IMG/VR virus record: IMGVR_UViG_3300044630_003239
Location: 1-60,083 of that record
Reading direction: 5' to 3' (one strand)
Length of the DNA: 60,083 bases
DNA from: a virus
Part shown: in pieces, positions 23,904-31,771 of the stretch
How positions within the stretch are numbered: the first letter of the stretch is position 1
Layout: each line of letters begins with the position of its first letter
The notes under the pieces: model-generated
Seen by the model: only the letters and a program-made list of their open reading frames with translations
Database searches by the model: none
What the model was told of the DNA's origin: nothing
Translations under genes and position numbers: made by a program

Positions 23904-24020
23904 TTAGGTTCTTTTGGCATATGCACACCAAATTCTACCATCTGTCATTGTTTGGTGTGTTTCCCAAAACAAAGGATCTTTGTGTGACATCTCACACTTT
24001 GCACACTCGTTTTTATTCAA
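23904..24020 (-). CDS. 38-residue Cys-containing peptide
   Basis: TTG start with AGG upstream; NKNECAKCEMSHKDPLFWETH...WCAYAK, a possible C-x2-C...H...C zinc site. Overlaps the upstream gene end. Confidence 0.5.
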   Translation of the reverse strand: MNKNECAKCEMSHKDPLFWETHQTMTDGRIWCAYAKRT

Positions 24021-24180
24021 AATCAACCTGATTTTCAAATATGCTGTTATCTCCTCTTGCAACCTTTGCAGCAAGCATACGCATACCAAATCCATTTAAT
24101 TGGGCATTATCTTCACCAAGAGGTATTGCCTCAATAGATCTTGCAATTTCTTCTCGTAATATTATATCGTCTAGGCTCAT
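24013..24180 (-). CDS. Small conserved helical protein
   Basis: 55 residues: MSLDDIILREEIARSIEAIPLGEDNAQLNGFGMRMLAAKVARGD. Looks conserved but unnamed. The ATG follows TATAAT at four bases, so near-leaderless. Confidence 0.65.
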   Translation of the reverse strand: MSLDDIILREEIARSIEAIPLGEDNAQLNGFGMRMLAAKVARGDNSIFENQVDFE

Positions 24181-24186
24181 ATATAT

Positions 24187-24215
24187 ATTATACACTTTAT
24201 GTGAAAATGTGTCAA
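24187..24215 (-). promoter_or_regulatory. Consensus promoter TTGACA-N17-TATAAT (leftward)
   Basis: Perfect -35 and -10 boxes with 17-base spacing, start of the leftward cluster of tiny genes. Confidence 0.88.
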
Positions 24216-24241
24216 GTTTGTAAAATTGTACATTTTATTTT

Positions 24242-24943
24242 TTATTCATATTCTTTACGTACCCAAAATGTTTTTTTATACCAGCCACTAAAAACAATTG
24301 ACGCTTTTTTTGAATGAGAATTTCCAATATCTACTAATCCATTTGTTTTTTTAGATTTCCAATTTTCTTGACGAAATGGAATTAGTTGTGCAATAGGCGT
24401 TCCTTGAGGAATCATACCTTCAAAGCCTTCTTTAATATAAAATGGAGGATTTCCATGAGCAGCCATAACTAATCCACCATCAATAATTCCAGTTATGGTT
24501 GTAAATGGCAAGTCATACCTATTAAGAGGGTGTGTAAATATAGCACTATATCCTTTTGGTAGGCTATATGCAACATTATAATCCCATGAAAATTCTTCTG
24601 GATAATGTCCTGCTGGAACTATATTTAGATCTGCTACATTTGTTCTTAATTTTGGAGGGTATTCAACACCAGGAGCCCAAATTAATTGTGGAGCACCGTT
24701 ATTATTTTTAATATAAACGTCATATGGCAATGTAATCATGTATCCAACCGTTAAAGAATCCATAAAAGGAATACATTGTTTAATTGTTGGATTAACTCCG
24801 TTTTGTATGTCAAAAAAAACACCATTTTTCCATCGTGGAATTTTTTTATACCAATCTGGTATAACTTTTTTTGATGGCACGATTGAGTCTTGATACTCTT
24901 TTATTGAAGATTCATATCTAAGTGTGGGAATTTTTTTAAACAT
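24242..24943 (-). CDS. Family A protein (paralogue 1), beta-rich, unknown
   Basis: 233 residues. Shares with the proteins at 41191, 50573 and 51316 the blocks IPDWYKK, IKQCIPFMDSLTVGYM, DVYIKNNNG, PKGYSAIFTHPLNRYDLPFTT, TGIID and FEGMIPQGTPIAQLIPFR. The order and the final G-T-P-x-A-Q strand suggest a cupin-like or DUF6065-like beta barrel. Function unknown. TACAAT six bases before the ATG points to a leaderless mRNA. It lies next to a tail-fibre cassette. Confidence 0.7.
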   Translation of the reverse strand: MFKKIPTLRYESSIKEYQDSIVPSKKVIPDWYKKIPRWKNGVFFDIQNGVNPTIKQCIPFMDSLTVGYMITLPYDVYIKNNNGAPQLIWAPGVEYPPKLRTNVADLNIVPAGHYPEEFSWDYNVAYSLPKGYSAIFTHPLNRYDLPFTTITGIIDGGLVMAAHGNPPFYIKEGFEGMIPQGTPIAQLIPFRQENWKSKKTNGLVDIGNSHSKKASIVFSGWYKKTFWVRKEYE

Positions 24944-25000
24944 ACTTTTATTGTATCATGAACTATCTTGTATGCAAAGTTCGGTCTACTAAGCCTAAAA

Positions 25001-25447
25001 TCATTTTATTCCGTCCCAAGTTCCTATCTTTGTTGTAGGAATATTATTGTCTTCCCATAATCTTATCACATTTGGGTTATCATCTACAGCATGTGTTACA
25101 TCCCAGAGTTTAGCAATCTTATCAAGCATGTCTTTCTTTGCTTCATAGTCTGGTCGGTTATCTTCATCTGCCCTCATAAATAATCCGTGTGATCTAATAT
25201 TATTCTTTGCAAGCCACATAGATGTAAGGCCACGGTACTTTTCTTTGCGGGATGTAACAATTAGGATGGAGTGCCCATCACTAACAGAATTATTTAACAT
25301 CTCTAATACTTCAATATTTGGCAGGGCATCAATAGAAGCCTCATGAAAGGAATCGTAATCTCTTTCCTGACCAAGAACAAAGTGTAGATAAGGATCAACA
25401 TTAGCAAGGGTGCCATCTACATCATATATATGTGCTGTTGGTTTCAT
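25001..25447 (-). CDS. HAD-superfamily phosphatase (polynucleotide 3-phosphatase-like)
   Basis: 148 residues. HIYDVDGTLANV (nucleophile Asp9, acid Asp11), ILIVTSRKEKYRG (motif II), and HAVDDNPNVI (motif IV acidic pair). This is the size and pattern of the phosphatase half of T4-like polynucleotide kinase. Leaderless from a perfect TTGACA-N17-TATACT promoter. Confidence 0.85.
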   Translation of the reverse strand: MKPTAHIYDVDGTLANVDPYLHFVLGQERDYDSFHEASIDALPNIEVLEMLNNSVSDGHSILIVTSRKEKYRGLTSMWLAKNNIRSHGLFMRADEDNRPDYEAKKDMLDKIAKLWDVTHAVDDNPNVIRLWEDNNIPTTKIGTWDGIK

Positions 25448-25453
25448 ATATCA

Positions 25454-25482
25454 AGTATACCGTTTTCCCCACGGGATGTCAA
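25454..25482 (-). promoter_or_regulatory. Consensus leftward promoter, leaderless
   Basis: TTGACA (25477-25482), 17-base spacer, TATACT (25454-25459), six bases to the HAD gene ATG. Confidence 0.88.
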
Positions 25483-25491
25483 GAAGTTTGC

Positions 25492-25497
25492 TATAAT
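25492..25497 (+). promoter_or_regulatory. Rightward -10 box, leaderless
   Basis: TATAAT seven bases before the ATG at 25505; divergent from the HAD promoter. Confidence 0.6.
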
Positions 25498-25504
25498 TGA
25501 GGAT

Positions 25505-26836
25505 ATGGCCATAGTAGAATTATCAGCGTTAAAAACAAAATTTGAACCAGGAGACTCTCCTAAGAGTTCTGATTTTATTAATCTAATTGATACCCTTGCA
25601 GCATTGCCAGAAGCAGATGTTGCAGCCAATGGAATACCCTCTGGTGGAACTACAGGACAGGTTCTTGTTAAGGTTGACGGAACAAATTATAATACACAAT
25701 GGTCAACACCAGATTTATCTGGAAAACAGGATGTGGTTGCAAATGTATCATCAACAGAAATAGGATATTTAGATGGTGTTACTTCTGCTATCCAGACTCA
25801 AATAAATACTAAGGCACCAACTGCAGATCCTACTTTTACGGGTACAGTATCAGGAGTAACAAAAACACATGTAGGTCTAGGAAATGTTGATAATACATCA
25901 GACGCTAGTAAGCCAGTTTCAACAGCAACTCAGACAGCCCTTGACCTTAAACTTGCCTCTGCAACAGCAGCAACAACATATGCCCCTATTTCTTCTCCAA
26001 CATTTACAGGAACACCTGCTGCACCGTTAGCAGTAACTGGTACTAACACAACACAGATTGCAACAACAAGTTTCGTACAGCAAGAACTTAGTGTCCTAAC
26101 TAGTGGAGCACCTGCAGCATTAAATACTCTTGATGAACTTGCTGCTGCACTTGGTGATGATTCTAATTATGCAGCAACAATCACAACTGCTTTAGGTTTA
26201 AAGGCACCACTTAATTCTCCAACATTTACTGGAACACCAACACTTCCAACAGGAACAATTGCAACAACTCAAGCAGCAGCAGACAGTACAACCGCAATTG
26301 CTACAACAGCATTTGTTACTACAGCAGATAATCTTAAGGCTAATCTTGCAGGCCCTACCTTTACAGGAAACGTAACGCTTCCAAGTACAACATCTATTGG
26401 AAATGTTACATCTACAGAAATTGGATATGTTGATGGAGTAACTTCAGCAATTCAAACACAACTAGATACAAAAATAACAGCATCAAGTACAAATACTTTA
26501 ACAAATAAAAGAATTACAAGCAGAGTTACTACAGTTACAGATGCGTCTACTCCTTCTCCTAGTGCAGATAACGATGACATGTATATACTTACTGCGTTAA
26601 CACAAACTGCAACCTTTGCAGCACCAAGTGGAACACCAACGCAGGGTCAAAAATTAATTGTTAGAGTAAAAGATAATGGAACCGCTAGAACATTAGCATG
26701 GAATGCCATATATCGTGCATCTTCTGATCTATCTTTGCCAACTATTACTATTGCAAGTAAAACTTTATATCTTGGTTTTATTTATAATTCTACTGATACA
26801 AAATGGGACCTAGTATCAAGGATTAATAACTTCTAA
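25505..26836 (+). CDS. Tail-fibre protein with shuffled repeat modules
   Basis: 443 residues. N-terminus MAIVELSALKTKFEPGDSPKSSDFINLIDTL is the same attachment-type start as the protein at 53954. The body repeats SPTFTGTP, TTQ-A...TTAFV, and EIGYLDGVTSAIQTQ, the last also in 57054-58337. C-terminal part beta-rich. Such mosaic trimeric fibres carry receptor tips. ATG at 25505 taken from the -10 spacing; the frame is open further upstream but lacks a promoter-consistent start. Confidence 0.88.
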   Translation: MAIVELSALKTKFEPGDSPKSSDFINLIDTLAALPEADVAANGIPSGGTTGQVLVKVDGTNYNTQWSTPDLSGKQDVVANVSSTEIGYLDGVTSAIQTQINTKAPTADPTFTGTVSGVTKTHVGLGNVDNTSDASKPVSTATQTALDLKLASATAATTYAPISSPTFTGTPAAPLAVTGTNTTQIATTSFVQQELSVLTSGAPAALNTLDELAAALGDDSNYAATITTALGLKAPLNSPTFTGTPTLPTGTIATTQAAADSTTAIATTAFVTTADNLKANLAGPTFTGNVTLPSTTSIGNVTSTEIGYVDGVTSAIQTQLDTKITASSTNTLTNKRITSRVTTVTDASTPSPSADNDDMYILTALTQTATFAAPSGTPTQGQKLIVRVKDNGTARTLAWNAIYRASSDLSLPTITIASKTLYLGFIYNSTDTKWDLVSRINNF

Positions 26837-26837
26837 A

Positions 26838-27389
26838 ATGGCAGTAAGACGAAAAATTTGGATGTACCCAGATGCCAATCCAACAATTGGAAAGCATTTT
26901 GATTCAAATGGAACAGCATCGGCATCGTCTGTAGCAATTAGTGATTACATTAAAGTAACATACACCATGACGCAAACTGGTGGAAATGGTTACTTATATG
27001 CTTTTATACCAACAGAATCATACACAGTTCAAACTGGTGACTTTTTAGAGTACGATATATTTTTAGAAAGTAATCAGCCACAAATTGGAACAGATGTTCA
27101 TTTTGCAAATGGTGCTCTTAGAGATGCTGGAGTCACAGATCAAAATGGGATAAACGTTCACCCATCAACAGACTTAAGACCTTATGCCAATAATCAATGG
27201 TATAGAAGAAGAATGCCAATTACAAATAGTACTGGTGGTAGTACTATAGGTGTAGCCCTGTCCTATATTAATCTAGTGTGCGAGATAGACACTGCAGGAA
27301 CATATGTTGCATATTACAAAAATTTAGCAATTACTGACGGTAATGGCGTTGGCGTGGATAATCAAACTTCTTTTAATCTATTCTTGTGA
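26838..27389 (+). CDS. Fibre-associated beta-sandwich protein (carbohydrate-binding-like)
   Basis: 183 residues. DYIKVTYTMTQTGGNGYLYAFIPTESYTVQTGDFLEYDIFLES and AGTYVAYYKNLAITDGNG resemble a jelly-roll carbohydrate-binding module. One base separates it from the fibre gene. Likely a receptor-binding tip or fibre cap; inferred. Confidence 0.65.
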   Translation: MAVRRKIWMYPDANPTIGKHFDSNGTASASSVAISDYIKVTYTMTQTGGNGYLYAFIPTESYTVQTGDFLEYDIFLESNQPQIGTDVHFANGALRDAGVTDQNGINVHPSTDLRPYANNQWYRRRMPITNSTGGSTIGVALSYINLVCEIDTAGTYVAYYKNLAITDGNGVGVDNQTSFNLFL

Positions 27390-27422
27390 GTTCGGCGCAA
27401 AATAGAGTAGTAAACCTTCCCT

Positions 27423-27443
27423 TGAGTCTAACGACTCACTTTT
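27423..27443. terminator. Hairpin between convergent genes
   Basis: TGAGTC-TAAC-GACTCA (6 bp) followed by CTTTTGG; could serve either strand. Confidence 0.45.
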
Positions 27444-28008
27444 GGTTAGCAGACTTCAACTTGCTCAAATAATATTTATACTCTGAAACCAATCTAGATT
27501 TCTTACTTGAATTACATCTCCTACACAAAGGTTGTAGATTTCCAATTGAATGGTTTCCTGACCTAGATATGGGAATAATATGATCCATCGTAATCTTTTC
27601 TGTAGCCCCGCAGAAAGCGCAGGGAGAGTTGTAGAGCCGTCTATATTCTTTATCTAATATCTTATAACTCTTAGCATCTTTAGATATCTTACGTTTGATG
27701 TGAGAGTTTGCTACATGAAGGGTAAATCTTTCACGGTTTGCTTGATTCCAAGCCTTAGCAGTTGCTACACGCCTTGCACTATTTTCTTGACGATAAATGG
27801 CCTTCTTAGTCATATAGGCTTGGTCTTGCTTTTGTTGCACCCAACGCTCTTTATTTTTCTTTTGCCATTGCTTCTTATACTTTTCTGGGTTAGCCTTTTG
27901 CCAAGCCTTAGAATACTCTTTGGCACATGGCTTACATTGTGACTGACCTTTATAAAAGTCTGTGACAAGGCAGGTCTTTTGACATTTTCTGCAAACCTTA
28001 GTATCCAT
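27436..28008 (-). CDS. HNH endonuclease with N-terminal zinc ribbon
   Basis: 190 residues. N-terminal CRKCQKTC...CKPC zinc ribbon and a long basic helix, then the HNH core: CAFCGATEKITMDHIIPISRSGNHSIGNLQPLCRRCNSSK (first DH pair, N, and C-x2-C). Free-standing homing-type nuclease. Leaderless from a TTGACA-N17-TAAAAT promoter. Confidence 0.92.
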   Translation of the reverse strand: MDTKVCRKCQKTCLVTDFYKGQSQCKPCAKEYSKAWQKANPEKYKKQWQKKNKERWVQQKQDQAYMTKKAIYRQENSARRVATAKAWNQANRERFTLHVANSHIKRKISKDAKSYKILDKEYRRLYNSPCAFCGATEKITMDHIIPISRSGNHSIGNLQPLCRRCNSSKKSRLVSEYKYYLSKLKSANQK

Positions 28009-28014
28009 ATACCC

Positions 28015-28043
28015 ATTTTACCAATTTTGGCAGGGTATGTCAA
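28015..28043 (-). promoter_or_regulatory. Promoter of the HNH gene, leaderless
   Basis: TTGACA (28038-28043), 17-base spacer, TAAAAT (28015-28020), six bases to the ATG. It overlaps the end of the upstream gene. Confidence 0.8.
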
Positions 28044-28204
28044 GAATGCTCTTTACACACAGGCATAGGTATATCCTCTACTGGTATAAAGATATGTCTA
28101 GGCTTATGGCATATATAGCACTGAGTCCACTGAGGGATAGCCTTAGATTTAATGTCAAGAAAGTATTGTTTTTGTAAAGCCTTTTTATCAGCCTTAGAGA
28201 GCAT
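28040..28204 (-). CDS. Small zinc-binding protein
   Basis: 54 residues, KAIPQWTQCYICHKPRHIFIP with C-x2-C-x4-H and a final Cys-x2-His. Unknown; one of many zinc knuckle genes here. Confidence 0.65.
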   Translation of the reverse strand: MLSKADKKALQKQYFLDIKSKAIPQWTQCYICHKPRHIFIPVEDIPMPVCKEHS

Positions 28205-28206
28205 AC

Positions 28207-28323
28207 TTATCGCTTACGGTTTTCGTAATAGCGTCCATAACAAGATACACAATAGGTTCCAGATGTTGTTACTTGAGTTGCATTTTCATTTCCACAAATA
28301 GTGCAGTTTAATCCAGTAGTCAT
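28207..28323 (-). CDS. 38-residue zinc-ribbon peptide
   Basis: LNCTICGNENATQVTTSGTYCVSCYGRYYENRKR: two C-x2-C pairs with GN knuckle. Leaderless (TATACT, six bases, ATG). Confidence 0.7.
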   Translation of the reverse strand: MTTGLNCTICGNENATQVTTSGTYCVSCYGRYYENRKR

Positions 28324-28329
28324 AAGGTA

Positions 28330-28344
28330 AGTATAGCCTATAAT
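28330..28344. promoter_or_regulatory. Mirrored divergent leaderless promoters
   Basis: Within the 27 bases between two start codons: minus-strand TATACT (28330-28335) and plus-strand TATAAT (28339-28344), each exactly six bases from its ATG and three bases apart. Confidence 0.75.
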
Positions 28345-28350
28345 AAGGAC

Positions 28351-28671
28351 ATGGAGCAAGCAATCTTATACCTACTCTACAGCCCAGAGCATAAGGCTAT
28401 TAAGATAGGCATATCAGATATCTCAGGTAAAAGGTTTGCAAGCCACAGGACCAAAGGCTGGATCTTGATTAAGTATTGGCATTTTTTTGAACGGTATAGG
28501 GCAAAAGAAGTAGAATCTATAGTACTAAAAACACTAAGGGATAGATACGGACACTATCTAACTAAAGAACAAATGCCTCATGGGGGATATACGGAGACAT
28601 TTGATGCATCTAAAGTAACCAGGAGGATGTTGATCCGTATGGTCAATAAGGCTATAAAGGACAGTTCGTAA
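28351..28671 (+). CDS. GIY-YIG-like (T5orf172/MUG113) protein
   Basis: 106 residues. AILYLLYSPEHKAIKIGISDISGKRFASHRTKGW matches the Y-L-x..KIGIS start of the GIY-YIG superfamily; GGYTETFDASKV supplies the late Glu. A probable small nuclease. No SD; leaderless ATG. Confidence 0.75.
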   Translation: MEQAILYLLYSPEHKAIKIGISDISGKRFASHRTKGWILIKYWHFFERYRAKEVESIVLKTLRDRYGHYLTKEQMPHGGYTETFDASKVTRRMLIRMVNKAIKDSS

Positions 28672-28687
28672 TGTTTATATACCCTGG

Positions 28688-28876
28688 TTAGTTACAGGCT
28701 AGACAGTAGTATGGAGCACGAAGGTTGTCTCTATGGGTGTAGATGGTTTGAGCACACTTAGCACAGTTGGCATGTACCATATTAGGATCTACAGTAGGCA
28801 TTGAGAGTTTAAAGGTTTTTGTATAGTAGTATTTAGTAACGTACCACGTTATTAGTATGAGAATTATTGTTAGCAT
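28688..28876 (-). CDS. Membrane-anchored zinc-ribbon protein
   Basis: 62 residues: N-terminal membrane helix (MLTIILILITWYVTKYYYT), then NCAKCAQTI...YYCLAC zinc ribbon. Leaderless behind TGATATGAT. Confidence 0.65.
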   Translation of the reverse strand: MLTIILILITWYVTKYYYTKTFKLSMPTVDPNMVHANCAKCAQTIYTHRDNLRAPYYCLACN

Positions 28877-28882
28877 AACCCC

Positions 28883-28891
28883 ATCATATCA
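28883..28891 (-). promoter_or_regulatory. Extended -10 promoter, leaderless
   Basis: TGATATGAT with six bases to the ATG at 28876. Confidence 0.6.
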
Positions 28892-28906
28892 CACCAAGAT
28901 GAACAG

Positions 28907-28959
28907 TTATACACAGGTTTTATGCTAGAAATGTCATAGTTATCCACAGGTTATCCACA
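28907..28959 (+). promoter_or_regulatory. DnaA-box cluster
   Basis: TTATACACA (28907-28915), TTATCCACA (28940-28948) and TTATCCACA (28951-28959), all in one orientation; the last two are perfect consensus boxes 11 bases apart. Confidence 0.75.
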
Positions 28960-29633
28960 ATTAAATGTTACTGATATTTTTTAGATTTATCCCAAAGTGG
29001 AGGAAAGTGGAGGATAGTGGTTTATGGAACACTTTTATAGATGGCGTTCGTAATGTCGCACAGCGCCAAACCTCCTACCATAAAACCTTTACATTGTCAA
29101 ACCTTCATATTTGGATAGCGGATTATACTGCCAAACCTTCATATTGTCAAGCATATTTGATAACAATTTGATAACAAAACCCTATATAAAACCTTGCAAA
29201 AATGTGAGAAAAATGTAGAAAAACCTCTATAAAAATATATAAAGGTTTGATAAATATTCTAAAAACCAGGGAAAAATATATGTCCTTCGTAATGTCTTTT
29301 ATACTATGGGGTTTGGTATATCTTTTGATCCCCCGCTGCAGAATGTCTGCTAGTCCTGGCAATCATTGCAGGGCGGGGGATAAATAAAGAGAGTTCGTAA
29401 TACCCCTATAGGAATAACAAACCATACATTCTGGTTTTTGGATATAGAGGTTTGACAGATATGAGTTTATATGATATAAGGTTTGACATGTAAGGTTTGA
29501 TATGCTAGAATCCTGGGAAATTTATAGGTCGTTCGTAATCTTTTTTATTGGGATATAAGGTTTGTCGAAACCCTGCGAATTTTTTTAGAGGGTTCGTAAT
29601 AAGGTTTGGTGTGTAAAAGGTTTTTCGAAAATC
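28960..29633. other. Non-coding AT-rich repeat region, candidate replication origin
   Basis: No convincing gene. It holds about ten copies of AAGGTTTG or its complement (for example 29095, 29129, 29243, 29447, 29480, 29491, 29560, 29602) and five copies of TTCGTAAT (29047, 29286, 29394, 29532, 29593). The middle (about 29160-29280) is very AT-rich and could unwind easily. It lies beside a DnaA-box cluster and where gene orientation switches to leftward. Confidence 0.6.
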
Positions 29634-29912
29634 TCAGTCTTCAGCAGCAGCGATTTCCAAAACCTCATCCAGTGTCATGCCCTCAATGATGTCGTCTTCA
29701 GTTAGTTTAATAGATTCAAGAAACATTTCAAATGTGTCAGCAATGTATCTGCGACCATCATCTGAAACCTCAACAACCAAACCCTGTGATGTTAGATATG
29801 CCAGGGGCAATCCTAGATCGTTGTATTCTATAAAGGCTCTGAAGTCTTTCTCTTCTTTATAGTTTTCATACAACTCCCCCAGGATTACACACTGAGTTAC
29901 AAAATCTGTCAT
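29634..29912 (-). CDS. Small acidic phage protein
   Basis: 92 residues; DDGRRYIADTFEMFLESIKL and EDDIIEGMTLDEVLEIAAAED. Helical, acidic, unknown. Four-base overlap with the next gene. Confidence 0.65.
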   Translation of the reverse strand: MTDFVTQCVILGELYENYKEEKDFRAFIEYNDLGLPLAYLTSQGLVVEVSDDGRRYIADTFEMFLESIKLTEDDIIEGMTLDEVLEIAAAED

Positions 29913-30181
29913 ACTTGCTGTGCCTTGAAAAAGTCTATAGCATTGTCATACATAACTTCTGGGTCAAGGTCACGCATGTCGCATAGTGTACGCCATACCA
30001 ACTCTAATTGTGACTTACCCATTTCTGTAGGCTCTGCCCAACCACCATTAACAAAAATAGCAAATGTTAAACCATCTTCAAAGTCTTTCCAAAAATCTGA
30101 GGGCAGATACTCAACTTCTTCTAGGTCTAAAGCATCTAAGTTAATCTGCGTTAGAATGCTTGCTATCTTGTTATAGTCCAT
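29909..30181 (-). CDS. Small acidic phage protein
   Basis: 90 residues; ALDLEEVEYLPSDFWKDFEDGLTFAIFVNGG then WRTLCDMRDLD. Unknown. Overlaps both neighbours. Confidence 0.65.
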   Translation of the reverse strand: MDYNKIASILTQINLDALDLEEVEYLPSDFWKDFEDGLTFAIFVNGGWAEPTEMGKSQLELVWRTLCDMRDLDPEVMYDNAIDFFKAQQV

Positions 30182-30398
30182 GTCTCCACCGTTCCATTTG
30201 TAGTTTAGGGTCTAGAATACCTTCTTTTTCATACTCTGCACTTTCAATTATAGCAATCAAACGAGTGTATGTCAAGTGTGGCAATACCCTAGCAAGCATT
30301 ATGCCTGTCTGTTCAAGGTCTAGATTTAAGTCCTCAATGATAGGTTTAATCCTCATAGCCACACGCTCTTCTGGCGTGATACCTCTGCTAATTCTCAA
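30171..30398 (-). CDS. Small helical phage protein
   Basis: 75 residues from a TTG with an AGAAGGGGG SD. RISRGITPEERVAMRIKPIIEDLNLDLEQTGIML. Unknown. Confidence 0.6.
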   Translation of the reverse strand: MRISRGITPEERVAMRIKPIIEDLNLDLEQTGIMLARVLPHLTYTRLIAIIESAEYEKEGILDPKLQMERWRHGL

Positions 30399-30416
30399 AG
30401 CGTCCCCCTTCTATCC

Positions 30417-30425
30417 ATTATACCA
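30417..30425 (-). promoter_or_regulatory. Extended -10 promoter
   Basis: TGGTATAAT on the minus strand, ahead of the three-gene operon 30398-29634. Confidence 0.6.
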
Positions 30426-30451
30426 AAAAGAAAGGTGGAGGGCAACCCACC
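30425..30451 (-). terminator. Intrinsic terminator
   Basis: GGTGGG-loop-CCACC hairpin followed by TTTCTTTTT on the minus strand, ending the ten-gene operon that starts at 32586; it abuts the next promoter. Confidence 0.7.
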
Positions 30452-30486
30452 ACAGTCTGCCCCCCACCGTAAGTGCGAGAGTGACC

Positions 30487-30843
30487 CTACTCCCCCACCA
30501 GCGCAGCCACAGGCAGATACGCCTGTACAAATAGGTCCCACTTAACAGGGACATTATCAATCACAGTTTTATTAACAAAGTCAATAACCACTGTCTGCTC
30601 ACCTAGGTCGTAATTATTAGAGTTGATTGAATAAATTCCATACCCGTGCTCATCTAAAATATTATCTTGAATAAGATGACTGATCATCATACGTGTTCCA
30701 TACGATGAGTCTGACCAGCGGGGTCTTGCATGGTTCAGCGCTAGGGCGATATCCTGCTGCCAGTTGTCTTGTCCCCAGTGACTGTAGAGGACAACGTTTG
30801 ATGTGGTACCGTCTTTAAAAACAAAATTAATACGGGCTCCCAT
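30487..30843 (-). CDS. Small conserved phage protein
   Basis: 118 residues from the ATG at 30843. INFVFKDGTTSNVVLYSHWGQDNWQQDIALALNHARPRW and later LGEQTVVIDF; similar to a host-takeover-type phage protein with a conserved SHWG motif. Unknown. Confidence 0.65.
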   Translation of the reverse strand: MGARINFVFKDGTTSNVVLYSHWGQDNWQQDIALALNHARPRWSDSSYGTRMMISHLIQDNILDEHGYGIYSINSNNYDLGEQTVVIDFVNKTVIDNVPVKWDLFVQAYLPVAALVGE

Positions 30844-30989
30844 TATTCTTCTTCCTTCCAAGATACAATTGATAGTTGGCTTAAGATTTCATTAACAAGG
30901 TCTGTTTCATTATCTGATTCAGCCTCGTATCTAAATGTCATGTAATCACCTGTGGGTTCAAAGATGATTTCTACTTTGTATTCGTTCAT
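30843..30989 (-). CDS. 48-residue acidic protein
   Basis: MNEYKVEIIFEPTGDYMTFRYEAESDN...; a beta-alpha small fold, Glu-rich end. TAATG overlap. Confidence 0.6.
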   Translation of the reverse strand: MNEYKVEIIFEPTGDYMTFRYEAESDNETDLVNEILSQLSIVSWKEEE

Positions 30990-31348
30990 AGGTCTATTCC
31001 TTCGCAGTCGTGGGTTTCTTCTTCAAGTGTATCACCGCAGAAATCACATGTCAAGTCTGGTTCTCCTACCATGATTTGAATAATAGTATTATCAGGCACA
31101 GGCTTCTCACTAAGGAAATAGCCAATGCGATTAACAAATCCCCAGCCGCTCCAGATATAGGTACCGCCATCGTCTCCGTCGCCATACATCCAGATGCGAT
31201 TTTGTGGCTGGGATTTAATGAACTCTACCTCATCACCATAGGTCTCATACATCAAACCATCAAAGGATGCATCTATGTCATATGAGTTAAGTATAAATCT
31301 AAACTGCTCATCTGCTTCTTCAAAGGTCATCTCAATAAGGTTATCCAT
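30986..31348 (-). CDS. Small acidic protein with C-terminal zinc motif
   Basis: 120 residues: FEEADEQFRFILNSYDID, WMYGDGDDGGTYIWSGWGFVNRIGYFL, and a C-terminal CDFCGDTL...HDC zinc knuckle. Unknown. Confidence 0.65.
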   Translation of the reverse strand: MDNLIEMTFEEADEQFRFILNSYDIDASFDGLMYETYGDEVEFIKSQPQNRIWMYGDGDDGGTYIWSGWGFVNRIGYFLSEKPVPDNTIIQIMVGEPDLTCDFCGDTLEEETHDCEGIDL

Positions 31349-31619
31349 TGGCCTTGGTCCTATCTGCTATAGCAAATGCTAGTTCGTAAGTTAGTTGATA
31401 TACAGTTGAGTAAGCGTCTAGCATACCCTCCCAATATTTGCGTTCCATAGATTGCATAGCGTCAGAGTAGTCATCCTCTTCTTCAATGCGTTTGGCCTCT
31501 AGGTATTCTGTTTCAGCCTCTAGCATTAGGCTCTTAAGTTCACCGTGTAGGATATCAGTTCCTGATACCCCCATATTAATTAGTTTCTGTAGTCTTGGGT
31601 CTAGTTGTAAGTTATTCAT
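31341..31619 (-). CDS. Small helical protein
   Basis: 92 residues: LQKLINMGVSGTDILHGELKSLMLEAETEYLEAKR, coiled-coil-like. It has its own TTGTCAG-type promoter, with the -10 box six bases before the ATG, inside the upstream gene. Confidence 0.65.
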   Translation of the reverse strand: MNNLQLDPRLQKLINMGVSGTDILHGELKSLMLEAETEYLEAKRIEEEDDYSDAMQSMERKYWEGMLDAYSTVYQLTYELAFAIADRTKANG

Positions 31620-31771
31620 TACTCTATCATACCCTCTGCCACTGACAAAAGATGACGGGTAGCATAGATTTGTCCCTCTATATCTACTACATGTAAAGAC
31701 ATAGGGTTTTCTTCAAGGTCCTGTTCAAGACTAATTAAATGAATCTTCATATACTCAATAAACTGGTTCAT
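31619..31771 (-). CDS. 50-residue protein
   Basis: MNQFIEYMKIHLISLEQDL...VVDIEGQIYATRHLLSVAEGM. Unknown. TAATG overlaps on both sides. Its last codons carry the next promoter. Confidence 0.6.
   Translation of the reverse strand: MNQFIEYMKIHLISLEQDLEENPMSLHVVDIEGQIYATRHLLSVAEGMIE
31626..31648 (-). promoter_or_regulatory. TTGTCAG-class promoter P1
   Basis: TTGTCA (31643-31648), 11 bases, TATGAT (31626-31631); six bases to the ATG at 31619. Confidence 0.65.

Noticed and set aside
24013-24223. Plus-strand reading frames over the tiny leftward genes
   Set aside because: Shadows of the minus-strand genes, which have a perfect promoter.
28965-29171. Plus-strand reading frame (68 codons) in the origin candidate
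   Set aside because: No SD or -10 at six bases, codon use unlike neighbours, and it overlaps repeat motifs.
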